The notes: generated from the sequence alone by a model not told the origin. DNA of 64,000 nt from Halomonas eurihalina (GCF_008274785.1 NZ_VTPU01000003.1:1-64000); one strand, 5' to 3'; shown: positions 15,890 through 25,872, numbered from the stretch's first letter. Numbers and translations: made by a program.

Positions 15890-16810
15890 GACGGATATAG
15901 CACTCTGAGTGTAATATGCTCATTGCGTTGTTAACGGGGGCGATATTTAATATCAACTCGCTCTTCATTTCCGATGAGGCATTTGTAATCGAAGCGATTT
16001 CGAAGCTGTATATTGAGTGCGAGCGCAATGGCATTAAGTTCTTCATTGTGTCCTGATAGGCAGGTTGCCTTTCGGCAAGATACTGACGTATAAGGCCATT
16101 TATATTCTTGTTGCTGCCGCTCTGCCGTGGGTTATAGGCATCGCAGAAGCAACGCCCTTGGTGGTCATAGGTCAACGTTTTCTAGACGGTGGTCGGTATT
16201 CTATTTGGAAGGCACTGACTACCAAGGCACCCGTTGCATCATTCATTTCGACCAGAATCAGATAGTCATTGCTGAGCCCTGCCAGAGTACCGACAGAGGA
16301 GGCATTACTCTTGCCTTTGGTTAGGCCATCATTTCCAATGATCGGCTCCTTTACGCTCGTCGACCTCCGGCGGTCGTAACTGAATGCTGAATGTCGGATC
16401 TGGGCAAGTTGATCCACTTCACCGTAGCGTGATTTGCGTGTTGATTCCCCCAGACTCAGGCAATGGATCAACTCTTTGCGCTGATGACCCTCAGGAGCGG
16501 ATAGATCGCGTTATAAATCGTCTCGTGACAGGCATGAGCATCTCAGAGGCCTGGGAGTATCATAGACTTGAACTTAGCGTTTGTGGGGCATCATATCGCG
16601 CGTCTCACCTGACTCTACTGCTTAGCCAAGGGAGCTCAGTACCAGTTATCAGTCACGTTGGTGCGTTGATAGTCCGGCGATGGAGAGTACTCCAGGATCT
16701 TGGTCACGCTGTTGCGTGCTCATGCCTTGCGCTCGGTTGACTTGGATCGTGACACGATCTTCAATGCTGAGTTCGGTATAGGAGATGGGAACAACACTTT
16801 ATCGGCTTTT
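15890..16810 (-). pseudogene. Degraded IS30-family transposase
   Basis: Translating the minus strand in changing frames gives IS30 blocks in order: SYTELSIEDRVTIQVNRAQG (N-terminal helix-turn-helix, near 16800-16740), CHETIYNAIYPL (near 16520), ELIHCLSLGESTRKSRYG, GNDGLTKGKSNASSVGTLAG (near 16320), FCDAYNPRQSGSNKNINGLI (near 16100) and LNAIALALNIQLRNRFDYKC (near 16000). At least three frameshifts or stops separate them, so it is inactive. The remnant fills the whole gap between two capsule genes, evidence of past recombination in this locus. I could not delimit terminal inverted repeats. Confidence 0.85.
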
Positions 16811-16893
16811 CAGGTGTTGCGCTCAGAATCTTCGAATAAGATAGATAAAATTGGCTTACTTTTTCCTTTATTCTCTGTGCAAGGTGGTTGCTG

Positions 16894-18060
16894 ATGAAGA
16901 TTGCGGTAGCAGGTACTGGTTATGTGGGACTGTCTAATGCAATGTTATTGTCCCAGTACCATGAAGTAGTTGCTGTAGATATTGTTCCTGATAGAGTTTC
17001 CTTGCTGAATGAAGGGATATCTCCAATAGAAGACGCAGAAATATCAAGTTTTTTGAAAAATAAAGAATTGAAGTTCTCAGCAACCTTGGATGAGGAGTTG
17101 GCATATGGAACAGCGGATTATGTTGTCATCGCCACGCCCACAGATTATGATGTAGAAACTAACACGTTTAACACAGAGAGTGTAGAATCTGTAATCAATG
17201 TAGTAAAGAAAATAAATCCGAATGCAGTCATGGTGATAAAGTCTACTGTTCCTGTTGGCTACACTCAACAGGTCAGCAAGGATCTTGAAACAGATAATGT
17301 TCTTTTCTCTCCTGAGTTTTTACGTGAAGGAAAGGCGCTTTACGATAATTTATATCCATCTCGAATCATTATTGGTGAACATTCGGAGCGTGCTAAAAAG
17401 TTTGCTGAAATGTTAAAGGAAGGTGCTGTAAAGGATGAGGTCTCAGTGCTATACACAAATAGCACTGAGGCTGAAGCCATTAAGCTCTTTGCTAATACTT
17501 TTCTTGCTATGCGCGTTGCGTATTTTAATGAATTGGACACCTATGCTGAGACTCATGGTTTAGATACTTTGCAGATTATTGAAGGGGTTAGTTTAGACCC
17601 TCGTATTGGGAAACACTATAATAACCCTAGTTTTGGCTATGGTGGGTATTGTCTGCCGAAGGATACAAAGCAACTTTTGGCAAATTATGAAAATGTACCA
17701 AATAATCTAATTAAAGCAGTCGTAGACGCCAATCGTACACGAAAAGATTTTATTGCGGATTCAGTTTTAAAACGGAATCCAAGGGTTGTTGGTATATACC
17801 GGCTCGTGATGAAGTTAGGCTCTGATAACTTTCGGGAGAGTGCGGTACAAGGAATTATGAAGAGGCTAAAGGGAAAAGGTGTTGAAGTTATAGTATATGA
17901 GCCGAAATTATGCCAAAGAAGTTTTTTTAACTCTCGCGTTGTGAAGTCATTAGAAAATTTTAAAAAAGAAGCAGATGTGATTCTAGCTAATAGGATGATA
18001 GATGATCTCAAGGACGTGAAAGGAAAAGTGTATACTAGAGATGTTTTTGGAAATGATTAG
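16894..18060 (+). CDS. ugd: UDP-glucose 6-dehydrogenase
   Basis: NAD-dependent oxidation of UDP-glucose to UDP-glucuronate, a precursor for acidic capsules. The 388-residue length equals the short enterobacterial Ugd/KfiD type. The N-terminal Rossmann motif is [16 protein letters not shown], followed by KSTVPVGYT (about 119), [20 protein letters not shown] (about 142), and the catalytic cysteine in [15 protein letters not shown] (about 255). ATG 16894 has AAGGTGG about 6 bases upstream. The gene is AT-rich compared with the export genes. It stands right of the IS30 remnant and may have its own promoter there. Confidence 0.96.
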   Translation: MKIAVAGTGYVGLSNAMLLSQYHEVVAVDIVPDRVSLLNEGISPIEDAEISSFLKNKELKFSATLDEELAYGTADYVVIATPTDYDVETNTFNTESVESVINVVKKINPNAVMVIKSTVPVGYTQQVSKDLETDNVLFSPEFLREGKALYDNLYPSRIIIGEHSERAKKFAEMLKEGAVKDEVSVLYTNSTEAEAIKLFANTFLAMRVAYFNELDTYAETHGLDTLQIIEGVSLDPRIGKHYNNPSFGYGGYCLPKDTKQLLANYENVPNNLIKAVVDANRTRKDFIADSVLKRNPRVVGIYRLVMKLGSDNFRESAVQGIMKRLKGKGVEVIVYEPKLCQRSFFNSRVVKSLENFKKEADVILANRMIDDLKDVKGKVYTRDVFGND

Positions 18061-18131
18061 CGTGTTGCTTTCAGGAAATAAAATTCTTAATTGTGGTAAA
18101 TGGTAGTTTTTTAGCGAGGCAGTGGACTGAG

Positions 18132-18551
18132 ATGAGTAAAAAGATTTTTATACACTGCGGGATGCACAAAACAGGTAGTTCATCAATACAGCACTCACTC
18201 TATAACAGTAGAAATGACCTGATTAAATATGGCTGGGATTTTATATCCGATAACCCATCAGGGAATTGCTCTCGCCATATTAGCGTATGGAGAGAGAATG
18301 GGGAAGTTAGAACAAAGTTTCAGTCAAGGTTTTTTGAACTCTTAGAGTCAAGCCAAAGTGATTATACAATAATTTCGGCTGAGCATCTTTCAGTCATTAG
18401 TTCTGAAGGTGAAATAAGGAAATTAAAAAAGGAAGTAGAGAAGAATTATGCTGAAGTTGAAGTTATTTTTTACTTAAGGAGACAAGATAAACTTGCAATA
18501 TCCTTCAAGGCTCAAGCAAGTAAAATGCTTTCTATAGGAAAGTTGCCTTAA
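18132..18551 (+). pseudogene. Sulfotransferase-like domain, N-terminal part of a split gene
   Basis: 139 residues. KIFIHCGMHKTGSSSIQHSL carries the P-loop-like 5'-phosphosulfate site of PAPS sulfotransferases, and VIFYLRRQDKLAISFKAQAS carries the 3'-phosphate site. The protein stops in the middle of the fold; the rest (YYEKIALWSKVFGKENLNI) begins in the next frame at 18551, joined by TAATG. A single-base deletion between 18524 and 18551 explains the arrangement, because the downstream frame is closed by a stop at 18521. Either the gene is broken, or the halves are translated by coupling and reassemble. ATG 18132 is chosen; ATG 18093 adds an unconserved tail. Confidence 0.7.
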
Positions 18552-19768
18552 TGGGACATCATTTGAGCGCCTTGCCACCCATAAGTAGTGATGTGGAAAA
18601 ATATTTTGACTACTATGAAAAGATTGCCCTGTGGTCAAAGGTTTTCGGAAAAGAGAATCTTAATATAAGGGTGTATGAAAAAAACGAGTTGGTTAATGGT
18701 AATGTGTGTGATGATTTTTCAAGCGCAATAAAATTGCCCTTTGATTTGCCTTCGACTGAAACTAATGAAAGTTTAAGTAGGCGTAGCAGTTTGGCTTGTC
18801 ATTATCTTTTAGGGAAAGGGTACCAACCAAATCTTATAAAGCATGTAAAAAGAAATATTAAAGATGATGGGTTAAAAATACTTCCCGGTCGTGCGGAGGC
18901 TGAGGAGTTTTTGAAACATTTTGATGCTTCAAATAATAAGCTATTAAATTTTTTGGGAAGAAAGACCCTTTTTAATAGAGAATTCGATGCTTACCCCAAT
19001 GAAAGCAATTTCATAATGGAAGAGGAAGATTATGATGAGTTGCTGAAGGCTGTTGTTAGTTACACCGTTCCACGGGAAAAAAAGAAGCAAGTTCTTGTTG
19101 TTGGGGACAGTCATGCTAGGGTCTTTTCTAGCAAAGAGCTACAGAGAAAAACACGAAGGATCAACTGGAATGTTTGTAGCGTTTCGGGGGCAACATTAAG
19201 TGGCCTTAGCAATCCAAATTCAAAAACCCAGGCATTAAATGTTTTTGACAAGGCTTTAGAAAAAAACTCAAAAAGAGATGCATTGGTTTTTTTGTTGGGT
19301 GAAGTAGATGTGGGGTTTGTGATTTGGTATAGAGCTTCAAGAGATGAGGTTACAATCAAAGAAGCATTGAGTAAATCACTGAATAATTATGAAGCTCTTA
19401 TAAGAAAAGGAAAGATGAATTCCCCAGTTTTTGTTCTAAGTGCCCCGTTGCCGACAATACCTGATTATGGAGCGATTGGAGATGTCGCAAAAGAAAGGAG
19501 TAAAATTAAAGCATCTTTAGAAGATAGAACAGAGTTGACGCTGGATTTTAACAGCCAATTAAAATCCCTCTGTGGTAGGCTCGGTGCGCATTATATTGAT
19601 TGTGATGTTAATGTTGTTAATGAAGAAGGAGGGTTGCGTCACGAATTTTATAACGATAATCCTGCAGATCATCACTATGATGAAAGCTCTTATGTATCAT
19701 TAATTTCTGATGTTCTTTTTCCAGGGTTGAGGAGCGTTTTATTTAATAAAAGAGGGTTAAAGAAATGA
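18551..19768 (+). CDS. C-terminal half of sulfotransferase fused to SGNH-hydrolase-like domain
   Basis: 405 residues. Residues 1-80 continue the sulfotransferase fold of the preceding frame (WSKVFGKENLNIRVYEKNEL). From about residue 177 the protein has SGNH/GDSL features: VLVVGDSHARVF (block I serine), a glycine in SVSGATLSGLS (block II), LLGEVD (block III position) and a C-terminal ADHHYDES with the Asp/His pair (block V). Such domains add or remove O-acetyl or other ester groups. A protein that both sulfates and acyl-modifies a glycan would be unusual. The stop overlaps the next gene's ATG (ATGA). Confidence 0.7.
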   Translation: MGHHLSALPPISSDVEKYFDYYEKIALWSKVFGKENLNIRVYEKNELVNGNVCDDFSSAIKLPFDLPSTETNESLSRRSSLACHYLLGKGYQPNLIKHVKRNIKDDGLKILPGRAEAEEFLKHFDASNNKLLNFLGRKTLFNREFDAYPNESNFIMEEEDYDELLKAVVSYTVPREKKKQVLVVGDSHARVFSSKELQRKTRRINWNVCSVSGATLSGLSNPNSKTQALNVFDKALEKNSKRDALVFLLGEVDVGFVIWYRASRDEVTIKEALSKSLNNYEALIRKGKMNSPVFVLSAPLPTIPDYGAIGDVAKERSKIKASLEDRTELTLDFNSQLKSLCGRLGAHYIDCDVNVVNEEGGLRHEFYNDNPADHHYDESSYVSLISDVLFPGLRSVLFNKRGLKK

Positions 19769-20787
19769 GTACTTCTTGGTCTATAGTTGCGACTGCCAAA
19801 GAAAGCACTATTCTTCTTTCTAGTTTTATTGCTCATCACCTTAGTTTAGGGGCTGATGCCATTTATCTTTATTTAGATGATGCAAGAGAGGATCAATATG
19901 AACTATTTTCCTGCATTCCAAGTGTAAATGTCTTTTTATGTAACGAGGAATACTGGGCAAGTCGTTCTTTAAACCGGCCAGTAGATCATCGCCATAGACA
20001 GGTAGCCAATGCCAATCACGCTTTGGGGCTATGCCGTTCTGAATGGATATGTCATATAGATGTAGATGAGTATATAATGCCACCACAGCCAATCTCGCAA
20101 ATATTGGATGATTGCGATGATCAGGTTGTAATTATGAAGCCTGCAGAAAATTATTTTTCAAAAAAACCAGAGTCTGTTCGAGACCTTCTTACAAGTTCCT
20201 TCCACCTTCCATTTCCGCGGTACAAAGAAGGAAGAAAGTATCGGAGAGAGATAGGGAAATGGTGTGAAGCCTGCTCTAATGGCCTTCAGGGGCATATGGC
20301 CGGAAAAGTTTTTCTCCGAAAAGGAACTGGGCTTAGATTGAATATTCATGAGGCAATACCGAAAGAAAAAATTTCATCTAAACTTGAGTCAGATATTATT
20401 CTCTTGCACTTTTTCTCTTTAGGATATTCTGACTGGCTTTCAAAAAATTTAAGAAGAATGGATCCTTATCGATTGGAAGGTGTCGCAAAGTGGAAAAGAA
20501 AAAAGCTGGATCTTTTCTTTGAGGCTCTAAAAAGCAAAGATAGAGATAATCAACTATTATGGCTGTTCGAGGATGCCTTGGTATATAATGGCAAAAAGGA
20601 AGAGAGGCTGAAAGAGTATGCTGGCGTGATATATAATGATCTTAACTTGGAAGGAAAGGTGGGAGAAGTGTTTGGGGATAAGGAACAGCTTTCTTTTGAC
20701 AAACCTTTAAGTAACATTAAAGGCAATATAGATATTGATGAGGAAATGTACAAAATCGCATTGAGATCTATTGAGAGTGTTATTTGA
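19765..20787 (+). CDS. Glycosyltransferase, GT2/GT92-like
   Basis: 340 residues with the Glyco_tranf_2_4 pattern: SIVATAKESTILLSSFIAHH at the N-terminus (the usual KNE-type start), GADAIYLYLDDARED, and the metal-binding WICHIDVDEYIMPP (about 92-105). NIHEAIPKEK with a following LLHFFSLGY resembles the acceptor region of this family. It overlaps the preceding gene by four bases and is AT-rich. Sugar and linkage cannot be deduced. Confidence 0.8.
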   Translation: MSTSWSIVATAKESTILLSSFIAHHLSLGADAIYLYLDDAREDQYELFSCIPSVNVFLCNEEYWASRSLNRPVDHRHRQVANANHALGLCRSEWICHIDVDEYIMPPQPISQILDDCDDQVVIMKPAENYFSKKPESVRDLLTSSFHLPFPRYKEGRKYRREIGKWCEACSNGLQGHMAGKVFLRKGTGLRLNIHEAIPKEKISSKLESDIILLHFFSLGYSDWLSKNLRRMDPYRLEGVAKWKRKKLDLFFEALKSKDRDNQLLWLFEDALVYNGKKEERLKEYAGVIYNDLNLEGKVGEVFGDKEQLSFDKPLSNIKGNIDIDEEMYKIALRSIESVI

Positions 20788-21006
20788 TAGAGGCTAAGGT
20801 CTCTTTTGTGGTTTTTGGCGACTTCAGTTTTTGGCTGTTTAAATGGAGGTTGTTAATATAATTTCTATTGACAGTGAGTGAGAAATGGCAACTTTATTCG
20901 TATTGGGATAAGCTGTAATGAATTCTTTATGTAAATATTGGTGATTGCCCTTTGGGAAGGATCAATTGGATCTCATGATTTTTTATTATTTATAAGGTGT
21001 TAGTTT
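20788..21006 (+). promoter_or_regulatory. AT-rich gap with a possible internal promoter
   Basis: 219 bases without a gene between a glycosyltransferase and a sulfotransferase. TTGACA at 20869-20874 is followed about 18 bases later by an AT-rich ACTTTATT, which could be a sigma-70-like promoter. The rest shows nothing recognisable. Confidence 0.3.
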
Positions 21007-21840
21007 ATGTTAGAGAAAAAGCTGCCGAATTTTCTATGCATAGGATCTCAAAAGGCTGGGACTAGTTGGATCTATGAGATGCTTTCCCAGCATCCAGATA
21101 TTTGGCTTCCCAATATTAAAGAAGTTCATTACTTTGATTTCTTGTTCGGAGAAAAAACTGGAACAAGAAAGTGGGGGGAAGGGCACATTAAAAGTGCTAT
21201 GGACCGCATGAGAAAACAAGCAAAAGATCGCTATGAGAAAAAATATGTTGCAACTATTGAAGAAAAAGAACCCTTGACTGAAGAGTGGTATGCATCAATT
21301 TTTGATCACCGTGGAGCAAAAAAATCTAAAATAGTAGGAGAGGTTACTCCGGAATATTGCTCAATAAGTTCTGGGGGGGTTCAGCATGTCAAAGATTTTT
21401 TGGGTGACCCTAAAATTATATGGATTATAAGAGATCCGTATGAGCGTGCAGTTAGTCAAGTCAAGATGGTGATTAATCGGGGATGGTCGACGCCTCCTCG
21501 TAATGATAGTGAGTGGAAAAGTGCAGTTGATGCGGTTAGATATCAAAATCGAGCTAACTATAAAAAATATATCCCTTTCTGGGACGAGGCGTTCAGGGAT
21601 AAAATACAGTATTTGGCATATGGCGATATAAAAACTCGACCTTCTGAGTTGCTTGAAGAGATAGAAGGCTTTCTCGATGTAAAAAAAGCCAAGTACTCTG
21701 GAGAAGGTGAGGTTGTTCATAAAACCAAGAAGTTAGAGTTGCCTGGGTGGGTAGAAAAAGAAATAAAAGATAATGTAAAGGATCAGTATGGGTTCTTGAA
21801 ATCCAGGTTTGGTGAAAACTTTGTTAAGGCCACGTCTTGA
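21007..21840 (+). CDS. PAPS-dependent sulfotransferase
   Basis: 277-residue cytoplasmic sulfotransferase of the heparan-sulfate N/O-sulfotransferase-like family. CIGSQKAGTSWIYEMLSQHP (about 11-30) is the 5'-phosphosulfate loop, KEVHYFD (about 38) is the usual catalytic region, and IIWIIRDPYERAVSQVKM (about 138-155) binds the 3'-phosphate. The expected acceptor is a hydroxyl or amino group on the capsule repeat unit. Start ATG 21007 follows AAGGTG with suitable spacing. The next gene begins three bases after the stop. Confidence 0.92.
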   Translation: MLEKKLPNFLCIGSQKAGTSWIYEMLSQHPDIWLPNIKEVHYFDFLFGEKTGTRKWGEGHIKSAMDRMRKQAKDRYEKKYVATIEEKEPLTEEWYASIFDHRGAKKSKIVGEVTPEYCSISSGGVQHVKDFLGDPKIIWIIRDPYERAVSQVKMVINRGWSTPPRNDSEWKSAVDAVRYQNRANYKKYIPFWDEAFRDKIQYLAYGDIKTRPSELLEEIEGFLDVKKAKYSGEGEVVHKTKKLELPGWVEKEIKDNVKDQYGFLKSRFGENFVKATS

Positions 21841-21843
21841 GTT

Positions 21844-22659
21844 ATGAATAAATTAATCTTGCATCTTGGTGTCCATAAAACTGCTACAACATACGTTCAA
21901 TCTAAAATATATAATTCCAGAGAGGTCTTGTCTCAGGCTGGAATTGGCTGCATAAGCCTTGATGATACACGAAAATATTTCACCTCCAAACTTACAAGAA
22001 GTGTATCAGTTTCTAAGGAGGCGAAAAAATTTCTTGATTCTCACGATGTGATATTACTTTCCGATGAAAATATATTGGGTGGAACGGATAAGCCCATAAG
22101 CCAACTGGTATATCCCGATGGAGCTGAGAGAGCGAAACGGCTGTTGGAGAAGTTGTCTCCGGATTCGTTTGAGCTGCATTTGACAATTCGAGACCCTGAA
22201 GCTTATTTGGTTTCTCGGTACTGTGAATACTTGAGGCATTACCCGTTCCTAGATATTCATCATTATTTTGATGAGCTTTTCGTTAAAGAGTTTTCCTGGT
22301 TGCCGCTTATTAATGAGCTGCGGAAAATTGCTGGCCAAGACATTAAGGTGACACCTTTCGAAGATGTCTTTAATGATGAGAGGGCTTACTTCGAGTATCT
22401 TATCGGCCAAGACTTGGACTTGGTGCCTGCAGCAGATGATCCGGCTGTCCGGAGATCCAAGATATCTCAGGAGGCCTATGAAACCTTGCTGATGGTGTCC
22501 CATCATTTTCCGGGGCATATGATTAGAAAAATGATGACAATGATAGGAAATAATAAGCAGTTGTCCAGGAAAACACCGTTAAAACCTTTTAGCAAACAGT
22601 TGAGCAAGAGGTTGCGGGCAAACTATGAAGAAGATAAACGTGAGCTGGGCTTGACTTAA
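21844..22659 (+). CDS. Sulfotransferase-like protein
   Basis: 271 residues. LILHLGVHKTATTYVQSKIY (residues 4-23) matches the 5'-phosphosulfate loop of the more divergent bacterial sulfotransferases, and ELHLTIRDPEAYLVSRYCEY (about 116-135) is the 3'-phosphate site. LLSDENILG corresponds to the central strand seen in the protein at 18132. The C-terminal region is basic. Third sulfotransferase-type gene in the locus, so more than one position of the polymer may be sulfated. Confidence 0.85.
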   Translation: MNKLILHLGVHKTATTYVQSKIYNSREVLSQAGIGCISLDDTRKYFTSKLTRSVSVSKEAKKFLDSHDVILLSDENILGGTDKPISQLVYPDGAERAKRLLEKLSPDSFELHLTIRDPEAYLVSRYCEYLRHYPFLDIHHYFDELFVKEFSWLPLINELRKIAGQDIKVTPFEDVFNDERAYFEYLIGQDLDLVPAADDPAVRRSKISQEAYETLLMVSHHFPGHMIRKMMTMIGNNKQLSRKTPLKPFSKQLSKRLRANYEEDKRELGLT

Positions 22660-22672
22660 TTTAGGAGTTTAT

Positions 22673-23692
22673 ATGTTACAGGGAGTTCAGAGCTGGATAA
22701 AACATAAATATAGATGGGGTGCAGAGCTTTATCCGTTCTTTCGATCGGCCTTCTATTACGGAAGGCGTATGTCGTTGGAACAGGATAATACCTCGTCAAT
22801 CAAGAAGGGGGAAATACTTCTTTTTTCGACCATGAAAAATGAAGGCCATCGGCTGGAGTTTTTTTTGGATTATTATAGAAAAATGGGGGTTTCGCACTTC
22901 TTTTTGGTAGATAATAATTCAGATGATGACACTGCCGAGATACTCTCTCGGCATAGTGATGTTACAAAGTTTCTGGCTACCGATGGTTACAAGGAAAGCA
23001 ATTTCGGCATGCACTGGCTGAACTATTTGCTTTTCAAGTATGGCCGTGGCCATTGGTGCATGACATGCGATCCCGATGAGTTTCTTGTGTATCCTCATTG
23101 TGACACCCGTGATCTCAAGGACCTTACTGGCTATTTGGAATCGATTCGGCAGGATTCTTTCTTCACGGTCATGATCGATATGTATGGAGAGGGGCCTGTA
23201 TCCGAGACAAGGTATGAGCCCGGTACGGACCCACTGGGTGCATGCCCATATTTCGATCAGTCTGGCTACAGCAAACAGTATAATCATGACATGAGGAATC
23301 TGTTTGTTCAGGGAGGAGTACGTCGTCGCGTTTTTGCCAAGGAAGCGCCCGCTAATGCTCCAGCCTTGAACAAGGTGCCGTTGGTCAAGTGGAAATGGAA
23401 TTATATGTATGTTTCCTCAATGCATATGGCACTGCCTCGTCGTTTGAATCAATGTATTGATGAGCGAAAGGTGACTGGTGGAATTCTTCACTTCAAGTTC
23501 ATTAGTCAACTTAATGACAAGGTGAAGCAGGAGATGGTCGCTAAGCAGCATTACAATGACTCGGCTGAGTACAAGCAGTATGGCCGTGTTATTGATAATC
23601 GTGATCTTCTCTTTCACCCCCAGGTTTCTACTCGTTATGAAGGTTGGGAAACCCTGGAACACCTAGGACTCATCAATAAAGGGGAGTGGTAA
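22673..23692 (+). CDS. Glycosyltransferase, GT2/GT92-like
   Basis: 339 residues. LLFSTMKNEGHRLEFFLDYY (about 49-68) is the typical N-terminal nucleotide-binding start, FFLVDNNSDDDT follows, and WCMTCDPDEFLVYP (about 125-138) is the DxD-type site; IDMYGEGP and the late HFKFIS motif also fit Glyco_tranf_2_4/GT92 proteins. AGGAG lies 5 bases before ATG 22673. Base composition rises within the gene from AT-rich to the genomic level, suggesting the right edge of the imported segment. Confidence 0.83.
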   Translation: MLQGVQSWIKHKYRWGAELYPFFRSAFYYGRRMSLEQDNTSSIKKGEILLFSTMKNEGHRLEFFLDYYRKMGVSHFFLVDNNSDDDTAEILSRHSDVTKFLATDGYKESNFGMHWLNYLLFKYGRGHWCMTCDPDEFLVYPHCDTRDLKDLTGYLESIRQDSFFTVMIDMYGEGPVSETRYEPGTDPLGACPYFDQSGYSKQYNHDMRNLFVQGGVRRRVFAKEAPANAPALNKVPLVKWKWNYMYVSSMHMALPRRLNQCIDERKVTGGILHFKFISQLNDKVKQEMVAKQHYNDSAEYKQYGRVIDNRDLLFHPQVSTRYEGWETLEHLGLINKGEW

Positions 23693-23696
23693 ACCA

Positions 23697-25808
23697 ATGA
23701 AGATCGGATTCGTTATCCTGGCTCATGAATCGCCTGAAAAGCTCAAACCCTTGCTAGAGGGGTTACTGGCCTCGGGGCGCAATGTGTTCCTGCATCATGA
23801 TGCCGGGACAGGTACGGACACCGCCGAAATTCTGTCTTCTTTGGATACCCCTTCCGGGGCCGGGAACCTATATCTGGCGGACCGCGTCAAGGTTGAATGG
23901 GGGGAGTGGTCCATCGTAAAGGCGACCTTGAACTGCTTGAGGAAGGCCGCTGAGAACCAGGACGATAGCGATTATTATTTTCTCCTCTCCGGTTCCTGCA
24001 TGCCTGTCAAGCCTGTTCGGTTTCTGGAAGAAAGTCTGGGCGGTGAAGACGTCGACTATATTGAAGCCGTCAATGCCGAGGAAAATCGGTGGATTACTCA
24101 AGGTATACAGGAAGAACGTTGGGAGCAGTTCCACTTCTTCAATTGGCGTTCCCAGCAGTGGCGCTTTGATAATTCACTGAAGCTTCAGGTGAAGCTGGGA
24201 GTGAAGCGCAAGCTACCACTTTCTCATGTTGCGCATATGGGATCGCAATGGTGGTGTCTGAGGCGTTCTACTGTTACAAAGATTCTTGATTTACTGGATA
24301 AACATCCAAAGGTGGAGCGCTTCTATAAATATACTTGGGTGCCCGACGAGCTTTTCTTCCAGACCATGGTTGGGAATCTGGTCCCTGAGCGGGAAATTGT
24401 TGCCAGGCCTTTGACTCGTTATTCCTTTAATTCGTGGGGAATTCCCAGAGTCTATTATAATGATGATTACCCGGAGCTTCTTTCGGAAAATCGTTTTTTT
24501 GTTCGAAAGGTAAGCCATCGTGCAGAAGAGCTCAAGTACAAGTTGAGTCGATTGGCACCAATGTCCGTTGATGAATTTAGAGACCTTCTTAGGAATAGCG
24601 ATACTGAGCTGGAGGCTCTGAGAAATAACATCAAGAAGGTTAAGGATTTGGAAGATTCCAGTTGGCACCATCTGTGTACCAGCATGGAGAATTATTACGA
24701 TTTCGCCAAGTCGATTCCGGCTCGAATGATCGTCGTATGCGGGCTAGAGTCAACGAGGAAATCTCAGGCGCTAGCCGAGTTCGACAAGCTTGATGATACG
24801 GCGGTATATGGCGATCTTTTCGATCCTGAAGAGGTAGGCAAGGGGTATGAGGGAAACTCCTGGATGCCCATTAACCGTGGGGATGTCACGCTTGCTCAGC
24901 ATACATGGCACAAGTTGTTAGGCGATATTGCGTTTCATGAGCCGGGTAAGACGATTGTCTTCTCCTTGGGGAAGAATGCGCTGCATTATCTTGAGGTCTT
25001 GCGCTGGAAGCAGGATGTCAATATCGTGCTTGTCGATGACAACAAGAGCGATGGTCTGGATAAGCCGCTTCTCAAGGAGTTCTACTTCAAGAGCAAGATT
25101 TTACACTTGATTCAAAACCGGATCTGCGAGTTTTCCAGGGTCGAAGTTGAAAACTTGAGGTATTGGATTGACGAAGCGATTTCGAAGAAATTCGATATGA
25201 CCTATATCGTCGAGAACTTGCATCGAACCCAAGAGCTGGTCCAATGGCCAAGCTTGCTTTCGGATACCCATGACCATTGGGAGCTTCTGAAAGCCATCGA
25301 CAGCAAGTTGGTCATCTTTGTCGCAGAAAACAGAAATGGTTTGGCCAAGGTCAAGGATGCCATGAAGAGCTGGTTGAACTCAGGAGTTCACACCGGGATT
25401 TTTGATGTCATTCCGAAAAGGGATAATACGTTGGATTGGCATTATTATCTCGCCGATGTGGCTCATGTCAATCGTGGTCAGTCCCGGCATAATGCCTTGT
25501 TTGCACATATGTCCGGTGGCCAGGTCGAGTTGCTTGATACCCTGAGGTGGAAGCACGACCTCATGGTGGTGTATTTGGGTAGCGACAATGACCAGGGGCG
25601 CTTGGAGGAACTTTCCTTCGAGTTGGCTGGAAGCCTGGATAAGGCGCGGGAAATTATTTCCGGTGAGGATCCGATCAAGGAACGACTGGATGAGCTGATG
25701 CTGGAGCGCCACTGTTCTTATCTTTCAGTAAATCAGAAAAGTCTCGAGTCGATCAAGAACGATGTGCTTGAGTTTGTCGATGCTCTTCCCGAAACAGAGT
25801 CTTCTTGA
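23697..25808 (+). CDS. GT14-like glycosyltransferase with large C-terminal domain
   Basis: 703 residues. Residues 1-285 are a Core-2/I-branching-type transferase: FVILAHESPEKL, VEWGEWSIVKATLNCLRKA, YYFLLSGSCMPVKP, MGSQWWCLRRSTV and WVPDELFFQ, in the same order as its paralog at 15065. The remaining 400 residues are a separate domain with ARMIVVCGLESTRKSQALAE and later IVFSLGKNALHYLEVLRWKQ; part of this occurs in proteins annotated DUF5928. I cannot assign its function; the early portion has a loose nucleotide-binding look but no proper Walker A. It starts four bases after the previous stop. Confidence 0.82.
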   Translation: MKIGFVILAHESPEKLKPLLEGLLASGRNVFLHHDAGTGTDTAEILSSLDTPSGAGNLYLADRVKVEWGEWSIVKATLNCLRKAAENQDDSDYYFLLSGSCMPVKPVRFLEESLGGEDVDYIEAVNAEENRWITQGIQEERWEQFHFFNWRSQQWRFDNSLKLQVKLGVKRKLPLSHVAHMGSQWWCLRRSTVTKILDLLDKHPKVERFYKYTWVPDELFFQTMVGNLVPEREIVARPLTRYSFNSWGIPRVYYNDDYPELLSENRFFVRKVSHRAEELKYKLSRLAPMSVDEFRDLLRNSDTELEALRNNIKKVKDLEDSSWHHLCTSMENYYDFAKSIPARMIVVCGLESTRKSQALAEFDKLDDTAVYGDLFDPEEVGKGYEGNSWMPINRGDVTLAQHTWHKLLGDIAFHEPGKTIVFSLGKNALHYLEVLRWKQDVNIVLVDDNKSDGLDKPLLKEFYFKSKILHLIQNRICEFSRVEVENLRYWIDEAISKKFDMTYIVENLHRTQELVQWPSLLSDTHDHWELLKAIDSKLVIFVAENRNGLAKVKDAMKSWLNSGVHTGIFDVIPKRDNTLDWHYYLADVAHVNRGQSRHNALFAHMSGGQVELLDTLRWKHDLMVVYLGSDNDQGRLEELSFELAGSLDKAREIISGEDPIKERLDELMLERHCSYLSVNQKSLESIKNDVLEFVDALPETESS

Positions 25809-25872
25809 TTGGCATCGGTAATGTGCCAAAAGAGCATTGTTGGCATTTTTGTTTCATAGTGAGGCTGGATAG

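Noticed and set aside
16384-16740. 118-codon plus-strand frame between capsule genes
   Set aside because: It is the opposite strand of the IS30 remnant.
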